NCBI GenBank assembly: GCA_038380435.1
Contig: JAWZYU010000131.1
Location: forward strand, 186,001 to 250,000
From: Ryuthela nishihirai
Lineage: Eukaryota; Arthropoda; Arachnida; Araneae; Heptathelidae
Length of the DNA: 64,000 bases
Direction of reading: 5' to 3'
The notes under the pieces are model-generated. The model did not search any database. It saw only the letters and a list, made by a program, of their open reading frames with translations, and was not told the origin of the DNA. The first letter of the stretch is position 1; every line of letters begins with the position of its first letter. Positions 25,399 through 36,834 of this stretch are shown in pieces. The position numbers and the translations under genes are program-made.

Positions 25399-25399
<1 letters not shown>

Positions 25400-25842
25400 A
25401 GCATGGGTCACTGCCATGGTTTTCAATGAATGGTTTCATAACTTGTTTGTCTCAGATGTCAAAAGTTATTTAACTAAAAGGGATTGCCTAAGGCCCTTCT
25501 ATTAATTGATAATGCACCAGGTCATCCTCAAGATTTACCACACGAAAATGTACAAATTGTTTTTTTACCAAAGAATTACAACTTCCTTATTTCAGCCGTT
25601 AGATCAAGGGATAATTTCGACTTTCAAGGCACTGTATATCAAGCAAACCTTCAGGTACATTTTAGAACAAATGGAGAATGATGGATCTCTTACTGTTATG
25701 GATGCTTGGAAGAAATTTACAATCTTAGATTGTGTTAAGCATGTTGGACTGTCACATACCCAGATTAAACAATCAACGCTCAATGTCTGCTGGAAAGCAA
25801 TATGGCCAGATGCTGTTGAAGGTTAGAATTATAGATTACCAT
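25399..25842 (+). pseudogene. Tigger/pogo-like DDE transposase, middle part
   Basis: The plus-strand reading starts right after the LINE tail with AWVTAMVFNEWFHNLF and KSYLTKRGLPKALLLIDNAP. This second-Asp motif (LLIDNAPGH) is typical of pogo/Tigger DDE_1 transposases. After a frameshift near 25575 it continues with QPLDQGIISTFKALYIKQT (third catalytic Asp) and the helical region ending VCWKAIWPDAVEG. The N-terminal DNA-binding part and the first catalytic Asp are not visible in the window. LINE copy 2 interrupts the gene at about 25842; the C-terminus resumes at 28666. Confidence 0.8.
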
Positions 25843-28665
25843 TCATCATCGTCATCATCATCCTCATCCTCAAGCAGCCATGGGCTACGGAGGTCCAACC
25901 AGACCGTGCAATTTAGTTCTCCAAGGAAGTGGATCCTGAGCTACATCTACTGAATCTGGTCACTGCCCACCAATTCTAACAAGGTCCTGTTTGACATTGT
26001 CTGCCCACCGCATCCTAGGTCTCCCCTTCTTTCTGAGGCCTTTAGGCACACTGTTCATAACCCTATTCGCTAATCTATAATTATCCATACGGGCAACATG
26101 GCCAAACCAACGGAGTCTCTCTCTGCACAACATGCTGCTTAAAGGAGGTTGCAAACTCCTTTGCCTAACCTCATCATTAGTTACAAAGTTGAAATACCTA
26201 ATTCCCAATCATCAAAATGGTAGGCATCTGGAATCAAAAGCATCTAGTTTCCTGTTATCTTGTTTGCAAAGTGTTCACGTTTCACTACCATAACTAACCG
26301 TAGAAAGAGCCAAACTGTTATACAGTCTAATTTTAGTCTTTAGGTGTATACGCCTATTTCTCCACACTCTCCATAGATTCTTAAAAGTCCCGGCAGCAAT
26401 CCCTATTCGTCTGTTAATCTCATAACGCACATCACCATTTTCTGTTACATAGCTCTCAAGATAATTAAACTGTGACACCTGCTGAAGACTGCAACCATTC
26501 AGATTAATTGAATCACGTCAGATTAATTGAATCAGCCTGCTTGACCAATTTTCATCACTTTAGATTTTTCTGTTTATAACCAAACTTTCGCTACTATCAG
26601 TTTCATCAACAGCTCTAATGGAGTTCATCTCACCAACTTCATTTACCAAAAGGGCTAAATCATCAGCATAATCTAAATCAGAAATTTTCGTATCTCCAGC
26701 CCATTTAAGGCCAACATCTTTACCTTGAAGGGAATTTCGCATAAACATAATCAATAACCAAACTAGAGAGGAAAGGGGACAAAAAGAAACCTTGTCGAAC
26801 ACCAGAAGTAATGCTAAACCAATTGCTACAAGCCTTACTACCTCAGTGTTATTATAGAGAGCTTTCATTATGTTAACTAACTTGTCAGGTACACCATATG
26901 ATCTCACAATCAACCACGAATTATAACGATCAACAGAGTCTTTTTGAATCCAACAAAGCAAGCAACCAAAGGTTTCTGAATCTCTAAACATTTCTGGAAA
27001 ATCTGTCTAAGTGAAAATATCTGATCCACACATCCCCTACCACTTCTGAATCCACATTGCTCATCACACAATTGACTGTCAAACAGATTCTTAATTCTAT
27101 TAAGCACAATCATGGAAAGAACTTTACCTGGAACAGGAGTAGGCTGATACCCCTATAGTTATCACAAGAACTGCGATCACCCTTTTTGAAAATAAGGATA
27201 ACAATAGCTCTGGTAAAATTCTTAGAAACCATGCCCTTATCAAAAAAGATATTCAGAATTTCAGTCATTCAAGTGGTAACCAAAACATTCCCAGCTCTAA
27301 GCATTTCGGTAGTAATTTCTTCTACCCCTGGGGATTTATGTAGTTTAAGTTTAGAAACATCCAAAATATCTTCAGATTGTGTTGTAGGGCCAACATTCAA
27401 GCCACCAATGCATCTATTATCATTGCAATCAATGGGAATAGAACTAACCACATTGTTTAGAATATCACTGAAATGCTCGGCCCACCTAGCCATGACAGAA
27501 TCCTCACCTTCTATAATCTTATTGTTTATCCTTCAATCCTTGTATACCTGTCCGTTTTCTACCACACAAAACATTAACTATCTGGTACAGCTCTCTGCTG
27601 TTGTGCTGTCTAACTGCTTCCTCGGCTTTGTCAGCCAAACCATCAAGCCAAAGATTCTTATCAGCAGCTAACTGATCTATTACACGTTTATTAAGTTCTC
27701 TGTAATGCTTTCTATTAGGACTAGTAGGGTATTGATTAAGGACATTCCTGCAATTCTTTCTTTCCGAAATAAGCTGAAGTGCGTTATCACTCATATAATT
27801 CTGTCTCTTCTGCTCCTTTTTCACTTAAAGAGTCCAAAAGTTAGTGTCCAAAAAAGCCTGTTTAAAATGATCCCATTCTTCCTCAACTTCAGAAGTAAGC
27901 ATACCATGACTGTCATAATGACTAAGTAACCTATCATGGTAAGCTTTAGCTATAACTGGATCTTTTAGAGCTTCAGTATTAAAAGTAAATTTTTTAACCA
28001 TGGCACAACATTTTTTAAGTTTAAGTTGCAAGACATTTTTAACAAGGTAATGGTCAGATCCAATTTCAGCTCCCCTATATGACCTGGTATTCCTAACAGA
28101 ACTAGCTCATTTGCTGTCTTATTTATATAAAATATAATATATAATCAATCGTATTCTTATGCAACCCATCGGGTGAAACCCATGTGTACTTATGTATGTC
28201 GCGGTGTTTGTAATAAGAGTTAGTTATTCTGAATCCATTGAGTTTCCTTACCTTTAGGAGACGTTGCCCATTGCCATTGCAGCTACCAATACCAAAAGGG
28301 TCTATTACTCCTCCCCAAAGGTTTTATGGACTATACAAAAAGTTTTATGGACTATACCAAAAGTAATTAAGGTCAGTACCAACTTTGGCATTGAAGTCGC
28401 CAAGAACAAGGGTAATATCTCCTTTCTTCACAAAATTCAAAATATCCTGAAGTTGTCCATAAAACCTATCCTTCTCATCCTCATTGGCATCCTCAGTGGG
28501 TAAATAACAGCAGATTACATTCAAGTCTTTAACGCTAGTCTGAAATTTTGCTGTAACCTTTCACTGATGCACTCATATCCAGAACAGCATCACTAGCGTG
28601 TTTGCTGAGAAGCAGACCCACGCCTTGGTGATGCTTATTGTCGTCCCTCCCTGAAAAGAGAAATA
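25843..28665 (-). mobile_element. RTE-like LINE, copy 2, inserted in the Tigger gene
   Basis: Same family as copy 1, opposite strand, 3' end at the left with a short interrupted TCA run (25843-25872). It is 5'-truncated: similarity to copy 1 starts at the position equivalent to about 22675 (CCCTGAAAAGAGAAAT, near 28650-28665). It therefore lacks the first part of the endonuclease. It sits inside the Tigger transposase, whose coding pieces flank it on both sides, so it inserted after the Tigger element. I see no clear target-site duplication. Confidence 0.78.
25960..28500 (-). pseudogene. LINE copy 2: endonuclease remnant to C-terminus
   Basis: Minus-strand pieces in order. The endonuclease remnant lies at about 28500-28090 and the linker at 28031-27519. 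The reverse transcriptase start (LKLHKSPGVEEITTEMLRAG) is within 27493-27269, and EQCGFRSGRGCVDQIFSLRQ within 27113-26910. SDLDYADDLALLVNEVGE, with an undoubled YADD, is within 26991-26560. The C-terminal FKNLWRVWRNRRIHLKTKIR is within 26478-26275, and RWFGHVARMDNYRLANRV with GRPRMRWADNVKQDL within 26208-25960. The FVDFKKAFD motif is damaged (reads FVGFKK followed by a deletion), so the first catalytic Asp is lost. It is inactive. Confidence 0.75.
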
Positions 28666-28962
28666 GGACTTGAATTGGGGAGAAAATTGGGTAATCATTT
28701 TTTACAAAACGACCCGAATGTTGAAAGAGTTCTCCGATTTCAGCGGGATATTAGTAAGTGGTTAAATCAATATGAGGAGGTCTATAAAGATTTAACAAAA
28801 AAACCTACACAATTGTTAATTACGGATTTCATTATAAAGTCTCGTCAATCTGAAATTGTCCCTAATACATCATCCATTGAACCAGAATCGCATCAAGAAC
28901 TGTCGAGTGATAATGACATCATACCAATCAGGATATCAGAGATAATTTACAACGCTGACTGA
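28666..28962 (+). pseudogene. Tigger/pogo-like transposase, C-terminal part
   Basis: About 95 codons: GRKLGNHFLQNDPNVERVLR, ISKWLNQYEEVYKDL, PTQLLITDFIIKS and an acidic Ser-rich tail ending ISEIIYNAD. This kind of C-terminus follows the DDE_1 domain in Tigger-type elements. It is separated from its upstream part (25399-25842) only by LINE copy 2. No stop occurs inside, and the stop at the end looks natural. Confidence 0.65.
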
Positions 28963-29271
28963 TAATCCATGAAAGTGATGACAGTAATTAAACTTATTTT
29001 TAATTTTTTTAAGGATCTTATATTTTTTGTTCCTAATGTAAAATGAATTAAATATGTACTTATATTACCTACATATATTTGTTATTTTATGAATGAAGTG
29101 TAATTTTATGTTTTTCAAAATGTCTTGCTTTTGTTTTGCGTAAATAAATGACTGGTTTATATATATTTTAGTGTTTTTTCGTTTTACACGGTTTTACATA
29201 GCAAAATCCAAGATTTCGATTTACACGTTTTTGTGCGGAACCTATCTTCAGTGTAAATCGTGGGATAGGTG
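28963..29271 (+). mobile_element. 3' untranslated region and right end of the Tigger-like element
   Basis: Non-coding, AT-rich, with TTTTACACGGTTTTACATAG and GATTTACACG typical of sequence just inside Tigger ends. The outermost part reads, on the minus strand, CACCTATCCCACGATTTACA. It abuts TA at 29272-29273, which belongs to SatA sequence (TATTATATAATG). This fits insertion at a TA inside the satellite. The left end of the element was not found. Confidence 0.5.
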
Positions 29272-29283
29272 TATTATATAATG

Positions 29284-29620
29284 AGTTGGGTTGTTCGGTT
29301 GTTTTACCTCTGAGCGGCACTTTTTTGCACTGGAACACCCACTGGAACAACTGTTGATAGACAGAAGGCAACCTCCCGTCAAAGCCATCCAGCGTGTTCT
29401 ATAACGTGCACAGGGTATGGCTTTCCTGCACACGGGGCCATAGCTTAACGTCCCATCCGACGGCCAGCGGCCTTTCCAAGCCCATCTTTGTCCCCTACTG
29501 ACAGTGGGCAGGGTCGGGAATTTTGCGGAGATAATTTACAACGCCCACCCAACCGGGACTCGAAACTGGGAACTAGAGAGTAGGAGCCTGGCGCGCTACC
29601 TACTGAGCCACCCAAGCCCC
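29284..29620 (-). mobile_element. tRNA-derived SINE (minus strand) with target-site duplication
   Basis: On the minus strand it starts with a tRNA-like head: A box TGGCTCAGTAGG (29599-29610) and B box GTTTCGAGTCC (29556-29566). A conserved body containing GGGACGTTAAGC follows, then GGCTTTGACGGGAGGTTGCC, and a tail AACAACC. It is flanked by the same 11-base satellite sequence ATTATATAATG at 29273-29283 and 29621-29631. Slightly shorter and more diverged than the copy at 49061. Confidence 0.88.
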
Positions 29621-30413
29621 ATTATATAATGTGATTCTATGGCTAAAGTGTAGTTTAGGTGCATAGAATTTCGAAAATATCGAATTATTCATCAAAATAT
29701 GAGTTTCAATGCTGTTTAAAAGGCTTAAAACAGTGCTAAAAGCTCTTCGTGTGGTAACAACTATTCAATTTCTGACAGAGCAAGAATCTGATGGTTTGTT
29801 TCTATCAAAGCGTGATGTAGAATGACATTCTATGCCTTAAAAACATTTTCATTGTATAGAATTTTCAAAAAAATTGATTTATATGTGAAAATACCTATTT
29901 TACTGCTATTTTCCTCACAAAAACATAGGTAAGAGCTATGTGGTGTGTAATGACTTTTGAATTTACAGTCAGATTCACATCGTAATGCTTTATATTCATC
30001 AATTAGTATTATGTAATGAGATTCTATGGCAAAAGTATACTTTTGGTGGATAGAATTTTGAAAATACTGCATTATTCACCAAAATATCAGTTTCAATGCT
30101 ATTTTAAACCCCTAAAACACAGCGAAAAGCTATTCCTGTGCTAACAACTTTTGAATTTACAGTTTGAGTGACAATCTGATGGTTTATTTCCATCCATCCG
30201 TAATATAAAATAATATTATATGCCTTAAAAATATTTTCACAGCATAGAATTTTGAAAAAAATCGATTTATGTATCAAAATAGCTATTTTTGCGCTGTTTC
30301 CCACGCTTAAAACTTTGGAAAAAGCTATGTGGTGTGTAATAACTTTTGAATTTACAGTCAGATTCACAACCTAAAGCTTCATATTCATCAACTAGTGTTA
30401 TATAATGAGATTC

Positions 30414-30459
30414 TTGGGAAATATTTTGATATTTTCGAAAATATCGAAATATTCCCCAA
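30414..30459. repeat. Quasi-palindrome with no loop
   Basis: Arms of 23 bases, 30414-30436 and 30437-30459, complementary except for two positions, centred on TTTTC|GAAAA. Confidence 0.85.
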
Positions 30460-31071
30460 AATATCAGTTTCAACGCTGTTTTAAACGCGTAAAACAGAGC
30501 TAAAAGCTATTCCTGTGCTAACAACTTTTGAATTTACAGTTTGAGTGACAATCTGATGGTTTATTTCAATCCACGAGTAATAAAATAATATTCTCTCCCT
30601 TAAAAGTTTTTTCACCGAAAAAAATCGATTTATGTATCAAAATAACTATTTTAGAGCTGTTTTCCGCGGATAAAACATAGGACAAAACTACGTGGTGTGT
30701 ATTGACTTTTGAATTTACAGTGAGATTCACAACCTAATGCTCTATATTCATCAACTAATATTATATAATAAGATTATATGGGAAAAGTATACTTTTGTTG
30801 GATAGAATTTCGAAAATATCGAATTATTCACCAAAATATCAGTTTCAACTCTGTTTTAAACACCTGAAACAGAGCAAAAAGCTATTCCTGAACTAACAAC
30901 TTTTGAATTTACAGTTTGAGTGACAATCTTATGGTTTATTTCCATCCAGGCGTAATATAAAATAATATTCTATGCCTTAAAAATATTCTCACAGTGTAGA
31001 ATTTTGAAATAATTCGATTTATGTATCAAAGTAGCTATTTTTGCGCTGTTTTACATGCGTAAAACAGAACA

Positions 31072-31098
31072 AAAGATAGCGTGACCCACGCTATCTTT
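31072..31098. repeat. 12-bp inverted repeat with 3-bp loop
   Basis: AAAGATAGCGTG, loop ACC, then CACGCTATCTTT. The duplicate block at about 32236 has simple GATATGTGGTGTG at this place. Confidence 0.9.
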
Positions 31099-31151
31099 GT
31101 GTAATAACTTTTTAATTTACAGTCAGTTTCACAATTTTATATTCATCAACC

Positions 31152-31192
31152 ACTATACTTTAGCCAACGAGATTCTATGGCTAAAGTATAGT
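31152..31192. repeat. 14-bp inverted repeat with 13-bp loop, present in both duplicate blocks
   Basis: ACTATACTTTAGCC and its complement GGCTAAAGTATAGT, repeated at about 32312-32353 in the second block. Confidence 0.85.
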
Positions 31193-33338
31193 TTATGTGC
31201 ATAATATTTCGAAAACATCGAATTATTCACCAAAATTTCAGTTTTGACGCAGTTTCAATCACCTAAAACAGAGCTACAAGCTGTTCCTGTGCTAACAACT
31301 TTTCAATTTACAGTCTGAGTGACAATTTGTTGGTTTATTTCCATTAAGGCGTAACATAAAATGATATTCTACGCATTAAAATTATTTTTATTGCGAAGAA
31401 TTTAAAAAAAAAATAGATAGATGTATCAAAAGAGCTGTTTCAGCGCTGTTTTCCGCGCATAAAACACAGGTAAAAGATGTAGGGTGTCTAATGACTTTTG
31501 AATTTACGCTCAGATTCACAACCTAATGCTTTATATTTATCAACTATTATTATATAACGAGATTTTATTGGGCAAATTATAATTTAGGTGGATAGAATTT
31601 CGAAAATATCGAATTATTCATCAAAATATCAGTTTCAACGCTATTTTAAACGCGTAACACAGAGCTAGAAGTTATTCCTGTGCGAACAACTTTTCAATTT
31701 ACAGTTTGAGTGACAATCTGATGGTTTATTTCAATCCACGAGTAATAAAATAATATTCTCTCCCTTAAAAGTTTTTTCACCGAAAAAAATCGATTTATGT
31801 ATCAAAATAACTATTTTAGAGCTGTTTTCCGCGGATAAAACATAGGACAAAACAACGTGGTGGGTATTGACTTTTGAATTTACAGTGAGATTCACAACCT
31901 AATGCTCTATATTCATCAACTAATATTATATAATAAGATTATATGGGAAAAGTATACTTTTGTTGGATAGAATTTCGAAAATATCGAATTATTCACCAAA
32001 ATATCAGTTTCAACTCTGTTTTAAACACCTGAAACAGAGCAAAAAGCTATTCCTGAACTAACAACTTTTGAATTTACAGTTTGAGTGACAATCTTATGGT
32101 TTATTTCCATCCAGGCGTAATATAAAATAATATTCTATGCCTTAAAAATATTCTCACAGTGTAGAATTTTGAAATAATTCGATTTATGTATCAAAGTAGC
32201 TATTTTTGCGCTGTTTTACATGCGTAAAACAGAACAAAAGATATGTGGTGTGTAATAACTTTTTAATTTACAGTCAGTTTCACAATTTTATATTCATCAA
32301 CCACTATACTTTAGCCAACGAGATTCTATGGCTAAAGTATAGTTTATGTGCATAATATTTCGAAAACATCGAATTATTCACCAAAATTTCAGTTTTGACG
32401 CAGTTTCAATCACCTAAAACAGAGCTACAAGCTGTTCCTGTGCTAACAACTTTTCAATTTACAGTCTGAGTGACAATTTGTTGGTTTATTTCCATTAAGG
32501 CGTAACATAAAATGATATTCTACGCATTAAAATTATTTTTATTGCGAAGAATTTTGAAAAAAAAAATAGATAGATGTATCAAAAGAGCTGTTTCAGCGCT
32601 GTTTTCCGCGCATAAAACACAGGTAAAAGATGTAGGGTGTCTAATGACTTTTGAATTTACGCTCAGATTCACAACCTAATGCTTTATATTTATCAACTAT
32701 TATTATATAACGAGATTTTATTGGGCAAATTATAATTTAGGTGGATAGAATTTCGAAAATATCGAATTATTCATCAAAATATCAGTTTCAACGCTATTTT
32801 AAACGCGTAACACAGAGCTAGAAGATATTCCTGTGCGAACAACTTTTCAATTTACTGTCAGAGTGAGAATCTGATAGTTTGCTTCCATCAAGGCGTGATA
32901 TAGAATGACATTCCATGCCTTAAAAATATTTTCACTGCATAGAATTTAAAAAAAAAATCGATTAATATGTGAAAATACCAATTTTACCGCTGTTTTCCTC
33001 GCATAAAACATAGGTAAAAGTTGTATGGTGTGTAATGACTTTTGAATTTACAGTCATGTTCATAAACTAGTATTATATAATGAAATTCTATTGAGAAAGT
33101 ATACTTTAGGTGGATGGGTTTTCGAAAATATCGAAATGTTTACCAAAGTATTAGTTTCAACGCTGTTTTAAACGCGTAAAAGAGCGTAAACCATTTTTAC
33201 GGGTAAAACGCGTAAATCATCCATGCGCAATATAAAATAATATTTTATGCCTTAAAAATATTTTCATAGCATTTAATTTTTGAGGAAATCGAGTTATGTA
33301 TCAAAATAGCTTTTTTTTTTGCTCTGTTTTCCGCGCAT

Positions 33339-33378
33339 AAAATATAGGAAAAATTTATGTTATTTTTTCCTATATTTT
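33339..33378. repeat. 15-bp inverted repeat with 10-bp loop
   Basis: AAAATATAGGAAAAA (33339-33353) and its exact complement (33364-33378) in SatA. Confidence 0.85.
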
Positions 33379-34180
33379 GTGAATTTGAATTTACAGTTAT
33401 CTTTTGAATTTACAGTTATATTCACAACCTAATGTTTTATATTCATCAATTAGTATTATATAATGAGCATCTTTGACTAAAGTATAATTTAGTTGCATAG
33501 AATTACGAAAATATAGAATTATTCACCAAAATATCAGTTTCAACGCTGTTTCAGACCTCTAAAACAGATTTGAAAGCTATTCTTGTGCTAACAACTTTTC
33601 AATTTACAGTCAGAGTGAAATGTGATGGTTTTTTTTCATCAAAGGCGTGCTATATAATGATTTCTATGCCTTAAAAACATTTTCACTGCATAAAAGTTTG
33701 AAAAAAATCGATTTATGAAAATCACTAATTTTAGCGCTATTTTCCGCGCATAAAAGATAGGTAAAAGATATACGGAGTGTAATAACTTTGGAATTTACAG
33801 TCAGATTCACAACCTTATATTCATCAACTGGTATTATGCAATGAGAATCTATGGCTAAATTGTTCTTTAGATGCGTAGAATTTCGAAAATATCGAATTAC
33901 TCACCAAAATATCAGTTTCAACGCTGTTTCAAACGCCTAAAAGAGATCTAAAAGCTGTTCCTTTGCTAACAACTGTTCAATTTACAGTCTGAGTGACAAT
34001 CTCATGGTTTATTTCCATCAAGGCGTAACAAAAAATGATATTCTATGTCTTAATACCATTTTCACTGCATAGAATTTTAAAAAAGAATCGATTAATGCAA
34101 TAAAATAGTTAATTTTAGCACTGTTATCCGCGCATAACACCATAAGATATATGGAGTGTAACAACTTCTGAATTCACAGT

Positions 34181-34210
34181 CCGATTCACAACAATTAGGT
34201 TGTGAATCGG
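34181..34210. repeat. 12-bp inverted repeat with 6-bp loop
   Basis: CCGATTCACAAC, loop AATTAG, GTTGTGAATCGG. Normal monomers have only the left arm followed by CTAATGC. Confidence 0.9.
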
Positions 34211-35189
34211 ATAGCATTAGCTTTATATTCATCAAGTAGTATTATGTAATGACATTTTATGGCCAAAGTATAGTTTAGGTGCATAAAATTTCGAAAATTA
34301 TTCACCAAAATATCAATTTCAACGCTGTTTTATACCTCTGAAACAAAGCAAAAAGCTATTCCTGTGCTAACACATTTTGAATTTACAGTTTGAGTGAAAA
34401 ATCGATTTCTGTATCAAAATAGCTACTTTAGCGCTGTTTTACGGGCATGGAACAAATGTAAAACCTATATGGTGTGTAGCAACTTTTGAATTTGAAGTCA
34501 GATTCACAACCTTATGCTTTATATTCATCAACTTCTATTATATAATGAGATTCTGTGGGTAAAGTATACTTTAGAAGGATAGAATTTCGAAACAATCAAA
34601 TTATTCACCAAAATATCAATTTCAACACTGTTTAACACGCCCCTAAAACAAAGCAAAAAGTATGCTAACACATTTTGAATTTACAGTTTGAGTGAATATC
34701 TGATGATTTATTTCCATCCATGGGTAATATAATATAATATTCTTTACCTTAAAAATATTTTCACAACATAGAAATTTGAAAAATATCGATTTATATATCA
34801 AAATATCTATTTTTGCGCTGGTTTCCGCGCATAAAACAGGAAAAAGCTGTGTGGTGTGTAATAACTCATGAATTCACAACCTAATGCTTTATATTCATCA
34901 TCTAGTATTATATAATGAGATTCTATGGCTAAAATATAGTTTAGGTGCATAGAATTTCGAAAATATGGATTAATTCATCAAAATATGAGTTTCCCTGCGG
35001 TTTTAAACGCCTAAAACAGTGCTAAATGGAATTCATGTGCTAACAACTACTCAATTCACTGTCAGAATGAGAACCTGATGGTTTATTTCCATAAAGGCGT
35101 GATATAGAATGACATTCTATGCCTTATAAAACATTTTCACTGTATAGAATTTTGAAAAAAAATCGATTTATGTATCAAAATAGCTGTTT

Positions 35190-35340
35190 TAGTCGTTTTA
35201 GGCGTTTAAATCAGCGTTAAAATTTATATTTTGGTGAATAATTCGATATTTTCGTAATCCTATGCACCTACGTTATGGGTAACGTATTATACATACGTTA
35301 GCCATGCAATCTCACTATACAATACGAGGTGATGAATATA
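35190..35340 (+). repeat. SatA, plus orientation, left of the mariner-type insertion
   Basis: The array flips from minus to plus orientation near 35190 (between TAGCTGTTTTAG and TCGTTTTAGGCGTTT). The sequence runs up to GATGAATATA, the insertion site of the transposon at 35341. Confidence 0.8.
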
Positions 35341-35430
35341 GAGGGTGATTCAAAACTTATCATTCAAATTTCATGGGAGGTAGGGAATACGTCAAGAAAC
35401 CGATTTCACATAGGAAAGTATGTCCGCAAA
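35341..35430 (+). repeat. Left terminal inverted repeat of the mariner-type element
   Basis: GAGGGTGATTCAAAACTTAT through TATGTCCGCAAA. It matches the reverse complement of 36835-36925 with a few differences. Confidence 0.92.
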
Positions 35431-35535
35431 TGTACGCATGCCTAGGTAGAGGGCGCTGTGTGTACCCAACCAATGTACAGCTCGCCCGACCACTCCCGCT
35501 GTCATCAGTGTACGAGCTGACTTACTAGTGACAAG

Positions 35536-36723
35536 ATGAATCGTTTTACGCATCAAGAGCTAACGGATATGCATCTCGCTTATGGGGCAGCTGGCGAAAG
35601 CGGCCGCCGAGCTATGCAAATTTACGAAGACCTCTCAACTCTTTAATATAACAACTCTTTAATTTAATGTCAGAGGAACAATCTGATGGTTTCTTTCGAT
35701 CGAGGCATGAAATAGAATGACATTCTATGCTTTAAGAACATTTTCACTGCAAAGAATTTTGAAAAAAATCCAACAGAAGAATACCGCAGCATCAAATGTT
35801 TGCACGTGTGCATCGCAATCTGCGCGAACGTGGTTCACTGTGCAGCAATAAGCAGGATACGAGAAGACAACTGACGCGGACTGTCAACGTCGCAGAACAA
35901 GTCCTACAGTCCATCGAAGATAATCCGAATACCAGCACACGAGCTATTGCTCAGCAGCTTGGGGTCAGTCAGTCAGCAGTGTGGCGGATACTGCACGAGG
36001 AACGTGTGCATCCTTACCATCTGCAAAGGGTGCAGGTACTGCATCCTGACGATTATCCGAAGCAGGTGGAATTTGCACAATGGTTCATGCAGAAATGTGC
36101 CGTGGACCGCAGTTTTCCAGCTTCTGTCCTTTTTACAGATGAAGCTTCATTCAGTCGTGAAGGTGTGTTCAATACACACAATTCACATGTGTGGGCTTAC
36201 GACAACCCGCATGGTACGAGAAGTCACGCTGCGCAACATCGTTTTGCCGTAAATATGTGGGCTGGAATCATTGGTGACTGTTTGTTGGGATCTTGCTTGC
36301 TACCGCCCCGATTGGACGGCCGGAAATACCGAATATTTCTCGAGACAGTGTTACCGACTTTTCTGGGCGCTGTTCCTGCGCATATCCGCCGAGATATGTG
36401 GTATCAACATGACAGGCTCCAGCCCATAACACAATTGCTGCGCATGATTACCTGAACCGAACATTCGGAGCTCGATGGATCGGTAGAGGTGGACCGATCG
36501 CTTGGCCACCCAGGTCATGGATTTCTTTTTGTGGGGGGCCATGAAATACCATGTGAACGAGACCTCCGTCGACAGTGAAATGGACCTTGTTGCACGAATA
36601 GTGGTCGCCGCAGGCATTGACCGTGATATGCCACGCGTTTTCGAAAATGTTCGGCGGTCAATGCAACGGCGCTGTGAATCCTGTGTCCGTGTAAATGGTC
36701 GCAATTTTGAGCACCTACTGTGA
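35536..36723 (+). pseudogene. Mariner-type transposase (DUF4817-like N-terminus), broken
   Basis: Would cut and rejoin the element. The first piece, 35536-35646, starts at ATG and reads MNRFTHQELTDMHLAYGAAG, then stops where satellite DNA intrudes. The second piece (from about 35772, open to 36455) resumes with NRRIPQHQMFARVHRNL. It has a helix-turn-helix (TSTRAIAQQLGVSQSAVWRI, about residues 46-65 counted from the Met at 35796), the linker HPDDYPKQVEFAQWF, and FTDEASFSREG with the first catalytic Asp (codon 36138). After the Asp of YQHD (36411-36413) a one-base loss shifts the frame. The third piece reads DFFLWGAMKYHVNET (Asp codon 36520) and ends FEHLL at 36720. The usual Ser-Pro-Asp-Leu stretch before the third Asp is missing. 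Confidence 0.85.
35636..35771 (-). repeat. SatA fragment inside the transposase gene
   Basis: About 135 bases that match inverted SatA: TTTAATGTCAGAGG, AATCTGATGGTTTCTTTCGA, AATGACATTCTATGCTTTA, ACATTTTCACTGC and TTTTGAAAAAAATCC. It is bordered on the left by a repeated CAACTCTTTAAT. It separates the transposase N-terminal domain from NRRIPQH and destroys the reading frame. Confidence 0.88.
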
Positions 36724-36834
36724 ACCTGTACTTTACCTTGTTGGAATAAAAGTCACATTCGTTACCACTACAGTACAGTTAGTACTGTTTCCTTGTGTTC
36801 ACTTTATTTGTCCATTTTGTTCATGTAGATAACG

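Larger units (their letters stand above)
30527..32850 (-). repeat. Three-monomer SatA block duplicated in tandem (~1.16 kb each)
   Basis: The two blocks are nearly identical. The stretch TTATTTCAATCCACGAGTAA recurs at 30561 and 31725, and GATTCTATGGCTAAAGTATA at 31171 and 32332. A conspicuous difference is a short inverted insertion at 31072-31098 in the first block only. Confidence 0.85.
29621..35189 (-). repeat. SatA satellite array, minus orientation
   Basis: Inverted SatA of the same subfamily as in the first 20 kb (TTTCGAAAATATCGAATTATT, GATTCACAACCTAATGC). It contains a recent tandem duplication of a three-monomer block (30527-31690 and 31691-32850) and several local inverted repeats. 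No gene; short open readings are fortuitous. Confidence 0.88.

Noticed and set aside
28937..29545. Shared GAGATAATTTACAACGC in the Tigger tail and in the SINE 590 bases away
   Set aside because: Only 17 bases; the other SINE copy differs there, so local conversion is possible, but chance similarity cannot be excluded and nothing else supports it.
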